Origin: DASXIF01 sp036498145
GTDB lineage: Bacteria > Actinomycetota > Actinomycetes > Mycobacteriales > Jatrophihabitantaceae
Assembly: GCA_963708625.1 (NCBI GenBank)
Contig: CAVPSV010000004.1
Span: forward strand, 248,001 to 312,000
Reading direction: 5' to 3'
DNA: 64,000 bases
Shown here: positions 1 to 8,922 of the stretch, piece by piece
Numbering within the stretch: the first letter of the stretch is position 1
Layout: every line of letters begins with the position of its first letter
The notes under the pieces: model-generated
What the model was told of the DNA's origin: nothing
Seen by the model: the letters and a program-made list of their open reading frames with translations, nothing else
The model's database searches: none
Position numbers and translations under genes: made by a program

Positions 1-110
1 ACATTCGGGCGCATTCGTGAATGGGGAGCAAACCGACGCGTGGGAAGTCGCGGATACACCGTTTCGGCATCGGCGACATACGTTTTGCGCGAATTCGGTT
101 GGTGAGGCGG

Positions 111-788
111 CTATCGCGTGGCGCGCACCTCGGTGGGCGTCGACGAAGCGGCGACGACCTTCGGCGCAGTGAGGCCGGTGATGGCGACAGCCAGGTACCA
201 CAGCAGCGCCAGCACAACCGGGAAGAAGATGATCGACAAGATGCTGCCGAGGACGCCGAGCCAGGCGGTATAGGCGACCCACGCCGGTAGCCCGGAGCGC
301 CGGGCGCTGATCGCGACGACCGTGATGACGGCGGCGCTAGCCAATCCGAAGCCGACGAACAGGAACGGATAGGTCAGATCCATCATCACCCGAATCGTGT
401 CGCCGTTGGGCACGGGTTCGGATCCGAAAGAGATCGCACCGGCGACGTCGGCGGACGCAACGCCGGCCGCGATGATCGACGTCCCGCCCAGGATTGCCAG
501 GCTCGCGACCAGTTTGCCGGCCGCGGCGGACGCCAGTCGCGCGCGCAGGCCGAGGCCGAACCACACGAACGAGACGGCGGCGAGCACGAGCAGGTACGCG
601 CCCACGATCAGGCCGGTGCGGTGCCCGCTGCTGGACAGCTGGTGCACGTACTTCGCTGCCGCCACGGCATCTGAGTCCGAGGACTTGACGCTCGGATCGT
701 TCGCGAAGCTGATCAGCAGACCGGCGACGAACAGGACCACGAACGCGATACCCGCAAGCATTGATCGACGTAGTTCAGCGGTATTCAT
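111..788 (-). CDS. Multi-pass membrane protein of unknown function
   Basis: The product is about 225 residues with five or six hydrophobic segments (roughly residues 10-29, 58-80, 90-113, 133-158 and 166-198), so it is an integral membrane protein. No catalytic motif is visible and I do not recognise the family. GGAGG sits six bases before the ATG at 788. The in-frame ATG at 794 is too close to that ribosome site, so I prefer 788. The gene starts only 20 bases after the secreted glycine-rich protein gene and is probably the last gene of the same operon. The tail after the last helix is short, polar and basic (ending EVRATR). Confidence 0.75.
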   Translation of the reverse strand: MNTAELRRSMLAGIAFVVLFVAGLLISFANDPSVKSSDSDAVAAAKYVHQLSSSGHRTGLIVGAYLLVLAAVSFVWFGLGLRARLASAAAGKLVASLAILGGTSIIAAGVASADVAGAISFGSEPVPNGDTIRVMMDLTYPFLFVGFGLASAAVITVVAISARRSGLPAWVAYTAWLGVLGSILSIIFFPVVLALLWYLAVAITGLTAPKVVAASSTPTEVRATR

Positions 789-808
789 TTTCATCCTCCC
801 AGGGTGAC

Positions 809-2644
809 TTACCGGCCGTTGCCGGTGACGAGTGCGCTGCTGTCGGCGGGGAATGGTCCGCTGCCGCAGTTTCCGGATGCGACCACCTGCCCCATAACGT
901 GGTTGGCGATGACCTGCACGCCGTGCTTGTTGTTGGCGACGGCCAGCGCGCCGGACACGGTGTTCGGGGCGCAGCCGTCGGGCGAATCGCCGACGAGGAC
1001 GAATCCGGTGGCGCCAGTGATGACAACCTGGCCACCGACGGTGGAAGCGCAGACTCGTAGCGCACCTGGGCCGGACGCGGCGATGGCGCTCGACACGGTC
1101 GAGTTCTCCACGTCGACCCGCCCGCCCGGCGCAACCGTGATCGCGCCGACGGTGGCGTCCCGGATCAGCACGACCTGCCCACTGCCGACGGCGACCGAGC
1201 CGGGGTGCGCGCCGGTGATGGTGCTGGTGCCGCCCACCGTGAAGGTCACCGAACCGGAACTGTGGCCGAAGTTGTCGTCGCCGCCGTAGTCGGCTCGGAT
1301 CGTGTTCGCGCCGCCGGGCAGCCCGTTCATGGTGAGGGTGGCGACGCCGTTCACCAGGTTTGCCGACCCCAGCGCGCGCGGCGCGCCGTCGAGGGAGAAG
1401 GTGACCGATCCGCTCGGCGTGTTCGGGTTGGTGGCCGTCGGCTGTACCTGCGCGGTGACCGTGACGGCGGTACCGAACCTGGGCGCGGTCGGCGATACCG
1501 ATACCGAGGTCATGGATGCGGGCGGGGTCAGGCACGACACCGAGGCAGCCGGCATCGAGGACGGAGCGGCATCCGCGCAAATCGTGTCGATGTCTATCGC
1601 GCCCGCGCCGGCACTGCCGAAGAAGATGCCGTTCGATCCGCCGTTGGCGTTCACCTGGCCGTCGCCGAACACGTGCGGAGCCTGCAGCCAGACCGCGCCA
1701 CCGCCGCCGCCACCACCGCCGATCGAGCCGTTCGCCGGGAACAGTCCCGCGCCGCCGTCGGCGTCGATCGAGCCGGCCACCGTGATCGTCGACGCGGATT
1801 CGATCAGCACGGCACCCGCGCCACCCCCGCCGCCACCGCCGGGTGAGGACTGGTCGATGCTTGCCCCGGCTCCGCCACCCGAACCGCCGACGATGCGGCC
1901 GGTCGCACGGTCGATGGCGCCGCCCGCACCGCCGCCACCGCTGCTGAAGGTGACACGGGTGAGGGGCGTGGCCGCCCGCTCGCAGAAGCCGTCGTCACCG
2001 GTCGTGCTGAGCTGTCCGCCGCGGCCCGGGGTACATGATTGGTCCAGACCGGCGTTGCCGCCGGCCCCGCCGATACCGCCGTAGTTCGACTCACCGCTGC
2101 CGCCACCCACCTGCACCGACGCGAATTGGCTCGATCCGATGTAGCCACCGCCGCCGCCGCCGGCGGCGCCGTGGCCGCCGCCACCGCTGGCACCCATGAA
2201 CTGGAAGCCGGACGTGTTGAAGTCGGCCGAGCCACCACCGCCGCCACCACTGCCCGGGGCCGCGCCGTTGCCGTCGGTGGCTGGGGTGCCGGCGACCGAC
2301 ACGGTGCCATCGATCTGCACCGCCGCGCTCGCATCGATCACCGGGACGCGGGTGCCGACGAACCGCACCGTCACGCCGGCCGCAACCGTGAACGTGGTCG
2401 CGTCGATGACCCAGTGGTCTGGGCTGCCGTTCGTCACCGTCTCCGCGTGTCCGGGCGCGGCACCGCCGGGCGTGATGGTTCCGGCGGTGGTGTCGAAGAC
2501 GGTGTCCACGGCGAATGCGATCGGCCCGTCCGCGCCGGCAGCGGCGTTGGCCCGGGTGGCCGAGATCGCGCCGGTGAGGCCTGCGAGCAGGGTGAGCACC
2601 GCGACCTGGGTAACGGCGCGGGTGCGCAATGCAGGACGGATCAT
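809..2644 (-). CDS. Secreted glycine-rich protein with Ig-like domain
   Basis: The 611-residue product begins with a signal peptide (basic MIRPALRTR, hydrophobic core to about residue 30, Ala-rich cleavage region near 35). Residues of about 110-340 are extremely glycine-rich (GGGGGG tracts), a composition seen in exported actinobacterial wall or matrix proteins. Residues of about 380-470 look like a bacterial Ig-like domain of the Big_3_5 type (SGSVTFSLDG...GVATLTMNGLPGGANTIRADYGGDDNF). The last 130 residues are a Val/Gly/Asn repeat with regularly spaced short strands, possibly a beta-helix. There is no LPXTG-like signal, so it is probably secreted or wall-associated without sortase. Its ATG overlaps the stop of the upstream 63-codon gene (ATGA). 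Confidence 0.8.
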   Translation of the reverse strand: MIRPALRTRAVTQVAVLTLLAGLTGAISATRANAAAGADGPIAFAVDTVFDTTAGTITPGGAAPGHAETVTNGSPDHWVIDATTFTVAAGVTVRFVGTRVPVIDASAAVQIDGTVSVAGTPATDGNGAAPGSGGGGGGSADFNTSGFQFMGASGGGGHGAAGGGGGGYIGSSQFASVQVGGGSGESNYGGIGGAGGNAGLDQSCTPGRGGQLSTTGDDGFCERAATPLTRVTFSSGGGGAGGAIDRATGRIVGGSGGGAGASIDQSSPGGGGGGGAGAVLIESASTITVAGSIDADGGAGLFPANGSIGGGGGGGGAVWLQAPHVFGDGQVNANGGSNGIFFGSAGAGAIDIDTICADAAPSSMPAASVSCLTPPASMTSVSVSPTAPRFGTAVTVTAQVQPTATNPNTPSGSVTFSLDGAPRALGSANLVNGVATLTMNGLPGGANTIRADYGGDDNFGHSSGSVTFTVGGTSTITGAHPGSVAVGSGQVVLIRDATVGAITVAPGGRVDVENSTVSSAIAASGPGALRVCASTVGGQVVITGATGFVLVGDSPDGCAPNTVSGALAVANNKHGVQVIANHVMGQVVASGNCGSGPFPADSSALVTGNGR

Positions 2645-2832
2645 TCGGACTCTCCTGGCCGGGCCGGGTCGGCCGACGCCGTTTCCGATGTCGGTTGCAG
2701 ATCGCGCTCGAGCGTGCTGATCAGTTCCATCCAGCCCGCGAACGAGCGGGTCTCGCCTGCAGCGGTGACGGTGCCGCGGATGTGAGTCGCGTCAGACCCG
2801 TCGATCCGCACGATGTACTGCACGACCGACAC
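2641..2832 (-). CDS. Small conserved-looking protein, 63 residues
   Basis: A short gene whose stop overlaps the start of the secreted glycine-rich protein in an ATGA junction. This coupling is the main reason to call it real. The product starts MSVVQYIVRIDGSD, is acidic and has no signal peptide or membrane segment. Its beta-alpha pattern (VVQYIVRI... then SFAGWMELISTLERDL) suggests a small ferredoxin-like fold, but I do not recognise the family. It would be the first gene of the operon 2832-111, directly downstream of the LAL regulator and of an inverted repeat that could be its operator. Confidence 0.6.
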   Translation of the reverse strand: MSVVQYIVRIDGSDATHIRGTVTAAGETRSFAGWMELISTLERDLQPTSETASADPARPGESE

Positions 2833-2900
2833 CCGTCCCTCCCTGCGGCACCGTCCATGACGAACTCATCGAGGTTAGGAAGATCGACCGCGCGATCGCC

Positions 2901-2917
2901 CTAGGGGCGTCCCCTAG
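2901..2917. promoter_or_regulatory. Perfect inverted repeat, candidate operator
   Basis: The sequence CTAGGGG-CGT-CCCCTAG is a perfect 7-3-7 inverted repeat in the 125-base gap between the LAL/LuxR regulator gene (stop at 2958) and the operon starting at 2832. It lies about 70 bases upstream of the first start codon, a suitable place for an operator of a dimeric regulator such as the neighbouring LuxR-type protein. A transcription terminator for the regulator gene is the alternative. Against this, the arms are followed on the minus strand by GGCGAT, not a U-run. Confidence 0.45.
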
Positions 2918-2957
2918 TTTTCGAACCTGCCGCGATACCGAGGGTCGAGCGGTGGGG

Positions 2958-5714
2958 TCAGTCGATCGGGCCGTCGAAGTCGCTCGCGAGCGCGGCGCCG
3001 AGGTCACGGCGCGACCGGATGCCCAGCTTCGTGAATGCATTGGCCAGGTGGTACTCGATCGTCTTGACGCTGACCACTAGTTCGGTGGCGACCTCGCGAT
3101 TGGTCCGGCCGGCGGCTGCAAGCCGAGCCACCGCGAGCTCCTGCGGTGTCAACCGCAACGGCTGCACAACCGTTCGGCGAACGGGTGCGAGGCCGCACGC
3201 CGCCAGTTCGCGTTCCACCCGTTCCAGGAACGGTTGCGCCCCGAGTTCGAGATAGGTCGACCGTGCTGCCTGCAGTTGACCTGCCGCGGCACGGCGGTCG
3301 CCGCTGCGGCGCAAGGCCCGCCCGTACGCGTCGGCGACCAGCGCCGCGCCGAACGGCGAGGGCACGGTCGCGGCCTGGCCGAGCCCGGACTCGAAGGTGC
3401 GCCGAGCCGCGGTGATGTCGCCGCGGGCGGCGTACCAGCGTCCGCGCACCGCCGCGAGCGCGGCCAGCACCGAGGGATGCAGCTGCCGCGACGCCGCCGC
3501 CTCGAGACCGATGAGCAGCACGTCCGCGTCGTCGAGGCGACCCAGCTCCACCAGTGCCCACGCATAGAGTTCGGCCCACGCGACGATGCCGGGCTGGTCC
3601 GAGCCGCCGCGGTGATGCAGCCGCAGGATGGGTTGGACCGCGGCGACGACCCCGGCAGCGTCCGCCCGAGCAAAGGCCAGGTGTGCTGCGGCCCCGGCGG
3701 CGTAGGAGACGTTGGCGGTGTCATCCGGATCGAACGGCGTCACCGCGTCGGTCGCCGCCCGGACGTGTTCCCCGGCCGCGGTCCAGTCACCACGTGCGGC
3801 CAACGCGAGCACGGCGATGGCGTGCACGAGCGGCCACATCCGGCGCTGATCGGAATCGACGCACACCGACACGGCGAGGTCGGCGTGGCCGATGCTGTCG
3901 TCCCAGTGGCCGAGCCGGAACTCCACCTCGGCCAGGTAGGTCTGCGCGATCACCGCATCGCGCAGCGTTCCGCTCTCATGCAGCACCGTGGTCACCGTGC
4001 GCAGGTCGCGATGGGCGCCGAGCAGATCGTCGGTCCAGAGCCGGGTCATCGCACGGCCCATCAACGCATCCATCTCACCGGCGTTGCGCGGGGCGGCGGT
4101 CTCGGCCAGGTCTGCGGCTACGGCGAGTGCCTCGCGCGGGCGACCCGACTGCGCCAGTGCCGTCATCAGTCGACTGCGCACGCCCGCCACCATGGATCCG
4201 TCTGCGCCGATGGCGTCGAACGCGCGTCGAGCCCATTGCTCGGCCTCATCCGGAAGCCCTTCGAGCAGCGCCAGCTGCGCCCGCTCGGCTCCGATCTTGG
4301 CGACGAGTTCGGGTTCCTCTTCCGCGTCGAGGGCCTCAGCCGCGGCCTCCAGTCTCGCCTTTGCACCGTGACGATCGCCGCCGAGGATCGACAGGAATCC
4401 CATTGCCGCGTCGCGGCGCCCCGATGGCGGCAGGTCGGCGACGGCGGCCGTGAGCGGGCCGGACCGGTTCGAGTCGCCGGACAGCAGCAGCGCCCGCGTC
4501 GCGTCGACCAGAATCTGCTCGCGCAGCTCGGGTCGCGTCGTCAGCCGCGCCGCGGCGATCAGGTGGTCGGCCGCGGCGACCGGCGCGCCCTGGATCAGGT
4601 CGCCCGCGGCTGCGCTCGCCAGATCGGTGGCGAGATCTTCGTCGGCACCGACGCTGGCGGCGACCCGATGTCGCAGCGCGACGGAGCCGGTCTCGTGCTC
4701 GGCGACGGCCCGGTGCAATCCGGTACGAGTGGCCAGGCTCAGGTCCTCGTAGATGGCAGCGCGCACCAGTGGATGGGTGAAGACCGCCGCGCCGTTGTGC
4801 GCCGCGCGCCGGTCGAGGATGCCGGCGGTGCACGCCTCATCGGTCGCCGCGGCAATGTCGTCGACGTCGGCGATCGAAGCGGCCACGGCCAGCGATGAGC
4901 GCTGCCCGTGCACCGCCGCGCCCGCAACCAACGCGCGCGTACCCAACGGGCAGCTCGCCAACCGGGACAGCACGAGCAACGCGAATGACCGTGGCACCGG
5001 CAGCTCACCGTCGGTGTTCGCCAACCCGTCGGGATCCACCTCATCCAGGATCGCGCGCAGGTACAGCGGGTTACCGCCGGTGTGCCGCAGCAGCCGCGTC
5101 GCCGCCGGCAGGCCCAACTCCACGTTGGACACCAGTCGCGCCAAGGTGCGGGTCTCCTCCGCCGAGAACGGGGTGAGCTTGATGATGCGGCCCCGATCGA
5201 CCGCGAGCAGACGGCTCAGGCCGTCCGGCAGGACATCGCGCGACCGCGAGGCGATCAGGGTGAGGATGGGATCGGATCTGAGCCGGCGTAGCGCAAAGGT
5301 GATCGCCTGCATCGACGCCGCGTCGGCCCAATGCGCATCGTCGAGGACGACAGCGATCGGCGCTGCGGCGGACAGATCTGCCAGCGTCGACACCAACGTC
5401 GCCCCGATCGCGACCGGGTCCGCATGCCGGGTGTCGCTTCGTAGGACGCCGGGGGCACCCGCTGCGGATACGAGCTGATCCACGACGCCCCAGACGAGAT
5501 CGCTTTCCGCCTCGTCCCCGCTCGCGCGCAGGATGGTGTCGATGTCTGACTGCTTGATGAACTCATCCAGCAGGGCCGACTTCCCCAGTCCCGCGTCGCC
5601 TTCGATCAGGACCGTCAGCGCGCGGCCGGCACGCACGTCCGCGAGCGCCGAGGCCAAGCGCTGTAGCTCCCCCGTGCGCCCGACGAACCAGCCCGTGCCG
5701 TAAGCCCGGTCCAC
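2958..5714 (-). CDS. LAL-family LuxR transcriptional regulator with AAA ATPase domain
   Basis: A large regulator of about 918 residues in the MalT/LAL class. The N-terminus (GWFVGRTGELQRL) leads into a P-loop GDAGLGKS at residues 39-46 and a Walker B-like AVVLDDAHWAD near residue 120. A long helical, TPR-like middle follows. The last 60 residues are a LuxR-type helix-turn-helix (LTPQELAVARLAAAGRTNREVATELVVSVKTIEYHLANAFTKLG). I start it at the GTG at 5714, because the reading frame further upstream runs into the divergent promoter region. It probably controls the downstream operon 2832-111, which lies in the same direction. The ligand cannot be read from sequence. Confidence 0.9.
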   Translation of the reverse strand: MDRAYGTGWFVGRTGELQRLASALADVRAGRALTVLIEGDAGLGKSALLDEFIKQSDIDTILRASGDEAESDLVWGVVDQLVSAAGAPGVLRSDTRHADPVAIGATLVSTLADLSAAAPIAVVLDDAHWADAASMQAITFALRRLRSDPILTLIASRSRDVLPDGLSRLLAVDRGRIIKLTPFSAEETRTLARLVSNVELGLPAATRLLRHTGGNPLYLRAILDEVDPDGLANTDGELPVPRSFALLVLSRLASCPLGTRALVAGAAVHGQRSSLAVAASIADVDDIAAATDEACTAGILDRRAAHNGAAVFTHPLVRAAIYEDLSLATRTGLHRAVAEHETGSVALRHRVAASVGADEDLATDLASAAAGDLIQGAPVAAADHLIAAARLTTRPELREQILVDATRALLLSGDSNRSGPLTAAVADLPPSGRRDAAMGFLSILGGDRHGAKARLEAAAEALDAEEEPELVAKIGAERAQLALLEGLPDEAEQWARRAFDAIGADGSMVAGVRSRLMTALAQSGRPREALAVAADLAETAAPRNAGEMDALMGRAMTRLWTDDLLGAHRDLRTVTTVLHESGTLRDAVIAQTYLAEVEFRLGHWDDSIGHADLAVSVCVDSDQRRMWPLVHAIAVLALAARGDWTAAGEHVRAATDAVTPFDPDDTANVSYAAGAAAHLAFARADAAGVVAAVQPILRLHHRGGSDQPGIVAWAELYAWALVELGRLDDADVLLIGLEAAASRQLHPSVLAALAAVRGRWYAARGDITAARRTFESGLGQAATVPSPFGAALVADAYGRALRRSGDRRAAAGQLQAARSTYLELGAQPFLERVERELAACGLAPVRRTVVQPLRLTPQELAVARLAAAGRTNREVATELVVSVKTIEYHLANAFTKLGIRSRRDLGAALASDFDGPID

Positions 5715-5933
5715 AACACCACCATCTTGATCATTGGCACGCCGCCGTCGCGTGCCGTTGAGCTGACGTCCTGCTGAGTGTGCCCAACTGTCGAAGTACC
5801 GACACGGTGTCTGCCCGTGCCGGTGGCAACTGGAACTCTGACCGCTCAGTCGGACGGATGAGCCATATCTCGGTGGCGACCGCCGGCAGGTCAGACCGAC
5901 CGCATGCTGCGATCCAACACGAAAGGCAATTAC

Positions 5934-6527
5934 GTGAAGCTGAACAAGCGTGCCGCCGTGCCGGCGCTGGCCGCATCGGCACTGGTGGCAACCGCCGTGC
6001 TCGGTGCCGGAGCGGCCTCGGCCGGCACCGGCAATCCCGCGGGCTGCAACCCGGGAGTCACCGTGTCGCCGGGGACCGGCGTCACGACCGGTTCGTCGAT
6101 CACCATCACCGGTACCGGCTTCGCCTGCAAGGACCCCGCCACCGCGTCGATCCCGGTGACGATCAGGTTCATGGACGGCCGCCGTGCCCTCGCCAACAAT
6201 CCGGTCCTGGCTACCAGTTCGGCCACGGCCAAGAACGGCAAGTTCAGCGTCACCGAGGCAGCACCCGCCCTCAACCTGCCCGCGGGCACCCAAGTCACCG
6301 TCGAGGCGGAAACGACGTCGGGCACGTTCCTGAGCAGCGTCAACTCGTTCACCCTCGCCGGCTCGTCCAGCGGTGGGTCGGTCTCGGTGCCGGCCGGGCA
6401 TGTGGACGTCGCCGAGCAGGGCGGCACGACCGGTCCGGCTGACTGGGAGATCGCGCTGGCTGCGATCGCCGGCCTTGGTCTCGTCGGCGCCGGTGTGACG
6501 GTCGCAGCCCGACGAAACGCCGCCTGA
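5934..6527 (+). CDS. Secreted surface protein with C-terminal membrane anchor
   Basis: The product is about 197 residues. It begins MKLNKRAAVPALAASALVAT with a signal peptide cleaved after an AASAG-like site. The middle (VTVSPGTGVTTGSSITITGTGF) looks like an IPT/Ig-type beta-sandwich. The C-terminus is a hydrophobic helix (IALAAIAGLGLVGAGVTVAA) followed by RRNAA, the layout of a cell-wall sorting signal, but without a recognisable LPXTG or LAXTG pentapeptide. The GTG at 5934 is chosen because AAAGG precedes it by about seven bases and the signal peptide begins there; an in-frame ATG at 5904 is the alternative. It sits just upstream of a sortase gene and may be its client or simply membrane-anchored. 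Confidence 0.8.
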   Translation: MKLNKRAAVPALAASALVATAVLGAGAASAGTGNPAGCNPGVTVSPGTGVTTGSSITITGTGFACKDPATASIPVTIRFMDGRRALANNPVLATSSATAKNGKFSVTEAAPALNLPAGTQVTVEAETTSGTFLSSVNSFTLAGSSSGGSVSVPAGHVDVAEQGGTTGPADWEIALAAIAGLGLVGAGVTVAARRNAA

Positions 6528-6559
6528 GCCGACTCAGCATCTGACGTAGATCACCAGTG

Positions 6560-7252
6560 ATGTCACCTCGAGCACGGTCCCGCACTGTCAGCCGCACCGC
6601 GGTGCTGCTGACCGTGCTCGGGGTGGCCTTGCTGATCTGTGCGGCGATCTTCGTCGCGTCCCGGCACAGCAAGCACGTCGCGGGCACGCCGGTCGTCAAC
6701 CGTGGCACCGTGCCGAACTACAGCACCTCAGCTGCCGCCAGCACCACACCAGCACCCGCAACGAGCCAGCGCGCATCGTCCACGCCGCCGCCTCGGCCCA
6801 ATGCGCCGCTTTCCGCGGCCGGCGCGCAGCTGCTGATCCCCAGCCAGCACGTCGACGCCTCGATCGTCACGGTCGCGGTCACCAACCACGTGATGGACGT
6901 CCCGCTGAACCCGAACGTGCTCGGCTGGTGGAATGCCGGTGCCGTGCCGGGCTCCGGTCACGGCTCGGTCGTGATCGACGGCCACATCAACTACAACGGG
7001 GTGAACGGCGCGCTGTCCGTGCTGCCGAACCTGCACCCCGGCGACACGGTTTCGCTGGCCGGCTCCGGCCGGTCTCTCGCCTACCGGGTCAGTGCGGTGC
7101 ACACCTACTCGAAGGACACCGGCTTGCCCAGCGACCTGTTCTCCCAAGCCGGTTCGGAACGTCTCGTCCTGATCACCTGTGGTGGGCCGTTCGACGCGAG
7201 CACCGGGAACTACGAGGACAACATCGTCGCCATCGCCAACCCGGCCACCTGA
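6560..7252 (+). CDS. Class E/F-type sortase
   Basis: A transpeptidase that would cut sorting signals of exported proteins and attach them to the wall. The 230-residue product has an N-terminal signal-anchor (about residues 12-32), a Ser/Thr/Pro/Ala-rich linker, and a sortase core. The catalytic His lies in VVIDGHINYNG and the catalytic Cys in LVLITCGGPFD, both typical of actinobacterial class F-like sortases. After the Cys the sequence reads TGNYEDNIVAIA; in many relatives an Arg occupies the place of this Glu, so the usual catalytic Arg is not obvious. GTG at 6557 is an alternative start. It follows the anchored surface protein by about 30 bases and is likely co-transcribed. Confidence 0.88.
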   Translation: MSPRARSRTVSRTAVLLTVLGVALLICAAIFVASRHSKHVAGTPVVNRGTVPNYSTSAAASTTPAPATSQRASSTPPPRPNAPLSAAGAQLLIPSQHVDASIVTVAVTNHVMDVPLNPNVLGWWNAGAVPGSGHGSVVIDGHINYNGVNGALSVLPNLHPGDTVSLAGSGRSLAYRVSAVHTYSKDTGLPSDLFSQAGSERLVLITCGGPFDASTGNYEDNIVAIANPAT

Positions 7253-7267
7253 TCCGAAGCGATTCGT

Positions 7268-7288
7268 CCGCGCGCTGCTCGTGCGCGG
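7268..7288. terminator. Possible bidirectional terminator hairpin
   Basis: CCGCGC and GCGCGG can pair around a 9-base loop in the 41-base gap between the convergent sortase and glpD genes. There is no U-run, so this is a weak call based on position and pairing only. Confidence 0.3.
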
Positions 7289-7293
7289 GCGGG

Positions 7294-8922
7294 TCAGTCC
7301 GATAGCGCGAGAGCGGCGCGCGCCGCCGGCAGCGCCCGGGTGCGATCGGCGTCGACGAGGCCGATGCGGGTGCGGCGATCCAGCAGGTCGGATTCGTCCA
7401 GCGCGCCCTCATGCCGCACCGCGAAGATCAGTTCAGCCGTCGTGGCGTCAATGCCGTCGGCGATCGGCTCTCGCAAGGCATCATCGCCGGCGGCAAGCGC
7501 CAGCACGTCCGTCGCTTCGGTGCCGTACCGGCGGATCAGCCGGGCCGGCGCCGGCAGCGCATCGAGCTCCCGCCACGGGGCCGCGCCGACCAGCGGCAAC
7601 CGCTCGGTCCGGCATCGACCCGCGTTCAGTTCCGTGTCGGCCAGCGCCGTGGTGTGCGCCAGTGCGGCGTCGAGTGCGTCCTGCGCCATGCGCCGGTAGG
7701 TGGTCAGCTTGCCGCCGACGATGGTGGTCAGCCCGTCCGCCGCTACCAGCACGGCGTGCTTGCGGGAGATGTCGGCGGTCGAACCGGCACCGTCCGGGCC
7801 ACCGGTACCGCCGGTGTCCAGCAGCGGGCGCAAGCCGGAGTAGGTGCCGAGCACGTCGGTTCGCGCCAGCGGCCGCTCGAGCACCGAGTTGACGGTGTTC
7901 AGCAGGAAGCCGATCTCCGTCTCGGACGCCACCGGCACGTCGGGGATCGGCCCGGGCGCATCCTCGTCGGTGAGCCCCACGTACACCCGACCCTCGGGTG
8001 AGGGCAGCGCGAACACGAAGCGGCTACTCGAGCCGGGGACCGGCACGGTCAGCCCGGCGGTCAAGCCACCGAAGGATTCACTCGCCAGCACCAGGTGCGT
8101 GCCGCGGCTGGGTCGCAGCGTGACGCCGGGGCTGAGTTCACCGGCCCAGACGCCGGCTGCGTTGATCACGATCCGGGCCGGCACGTCGTAGCGAGTGCCG
8201 CTCAGCTCGTCGCGCAGCACCGCGCCGGTGCCGGTCAGTTGCTCGGCGGCGCACCTGGTCAGGATCCGCGCGCCGTGCGCGGCGGCGGTGCGGGCCAGCG
8301 CCACCACCAGCCGCGCGTCGTCGCCGAGCTGGCCGTCGAATGCGAGCAGCCCGCCGCGCAGGCCGTCGACGCGCACCGTCGGCGCGAGCCGACGCACCTC
8401 GTCGGCGCTGATGCGGCGTGAGCGTGGCAGTGTTCGCGCGGACGTGCCGGCCGTCGCGCGCAGTACGTCGCCGGCCGCGAAACCGGCTCGGACCAGCGCC
8501 GCGTGCGGGCCGGAGACGCTCGGCAGCAGCGGAACCACCTGAGCCAGCGGGCGTACCAGGTGCGGCGCGGTCCGTTCGATCAGGATGCCGCGCTCGACCG
8601 CGCTCTCCCGGGCGATGCCGACGGCGCCGGAGGCCAGGTAGCGCAGTCCGCCGTGCACGAGCTTGGAGCTCCACCGGCTGGTGCCGAACGCGAGGTCGTG
8701 TTTCTCCGCGAGCACCACGGACAGTCCGCGGGTCGCGGCGTCCAGCGCGATGCCGGCGCCGGTCACTCCCCCGCCGACGACCAGCACGTCCACCGGCTGG
8801 TGCGAGCTGAGTTCGGCGACTTCGGCGAGTTCGCGCTCGCGGCGCTGCGCATTCAGCGAGGCGCCGGGAGTCGCGCCGTTTCGCGGCGCGCCGGAAGCCG
8901 CGCTGTTTCGCGGCGCGGTCAC
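7294..8922 (-). CDS. glpD: FAD-dependent glycerol-3-phosphate dehydrogenase
   Basis: Oxidises sn-glycerol-3-phosphate to dihydroxyacetone phosphate at the membrane and passes electrons to the quinone pool. The 542-residue product has an N-terminal FAD-binding Rossmann motif (VLVVGGGVTGAGIALDAATRG, about residues 46-66), the family signature FGTSRWSSKLVHGGLRYL, and a C-terminal cap. Length matches the family. It starts with GTG at 8922, which overlaps the stop of the TetR gene (GTGA), so the two are translationally coupled. The first 25 residues are a variable Ala/Arg/Gly-rich extension made from short repeats of a gcggcgcg-type DNA motif. The gene order matches Rv2249c in Mycobacterium tuberculosis. 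Confidence 0.93.
   Translation of the reverse strand: MTAPRNSAASGAPRNGATPGASLNAQRRERELAEVAELSSHQPVDVLVVGGGVTGAGIALDAATRGLSVVLAEKHDLAFGTSRWSSKLVHGGLRYLASGAVGIARESAVERGILIERTAPHLVRPLAQVVPLLPSVSGPHAALVRAGFAAGDVLRATAGTSARTLPRSRRISADEVRRLAPTVRVDGLRGGLLAFDGQLGDDARLVVALARTAAAHGARILTRCAAEQLTGTGAVLRDELSGTRYDVPARIVINAAGVWAGELSPGVTLRPSRGTHLVLASESFGGLTAGLTVPVPGSSSRFVFALPSPEGRVYVGLTDEDAPGPIPDVPVASETEIGFLLNTVNSVLERPLARTDVLGTYSGLRPLLDTGGTGGPDGAGSTADISRKHAVLVAADGLTTIVGGKLTTYRRMAQDALDAALAHTTALADTELNAGRCRTERLPLVGAAPWRELDALPAPARLIRRYGTEATDVLALAAGDDALREPIADGIDATTAELIFAVRHEGALDESDLLDRRTRIGLVDADRTRALPAARAALALSD

Noticed and set aside
111..1580. Long minus-strand frame extending the membrane protein to 489 residues
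   Set aside because: The extension overlaps the secreted glycine-rich gene in another frame and is Arg/His-rich, a sign of shadow translation. The true start has a ribosome site at 788.
5715..6401. N-terminal extension of the LAL regulator
   Set aside because: It is antisense to the surface protein gene and has unnatural composition; the family start is at about 5714.
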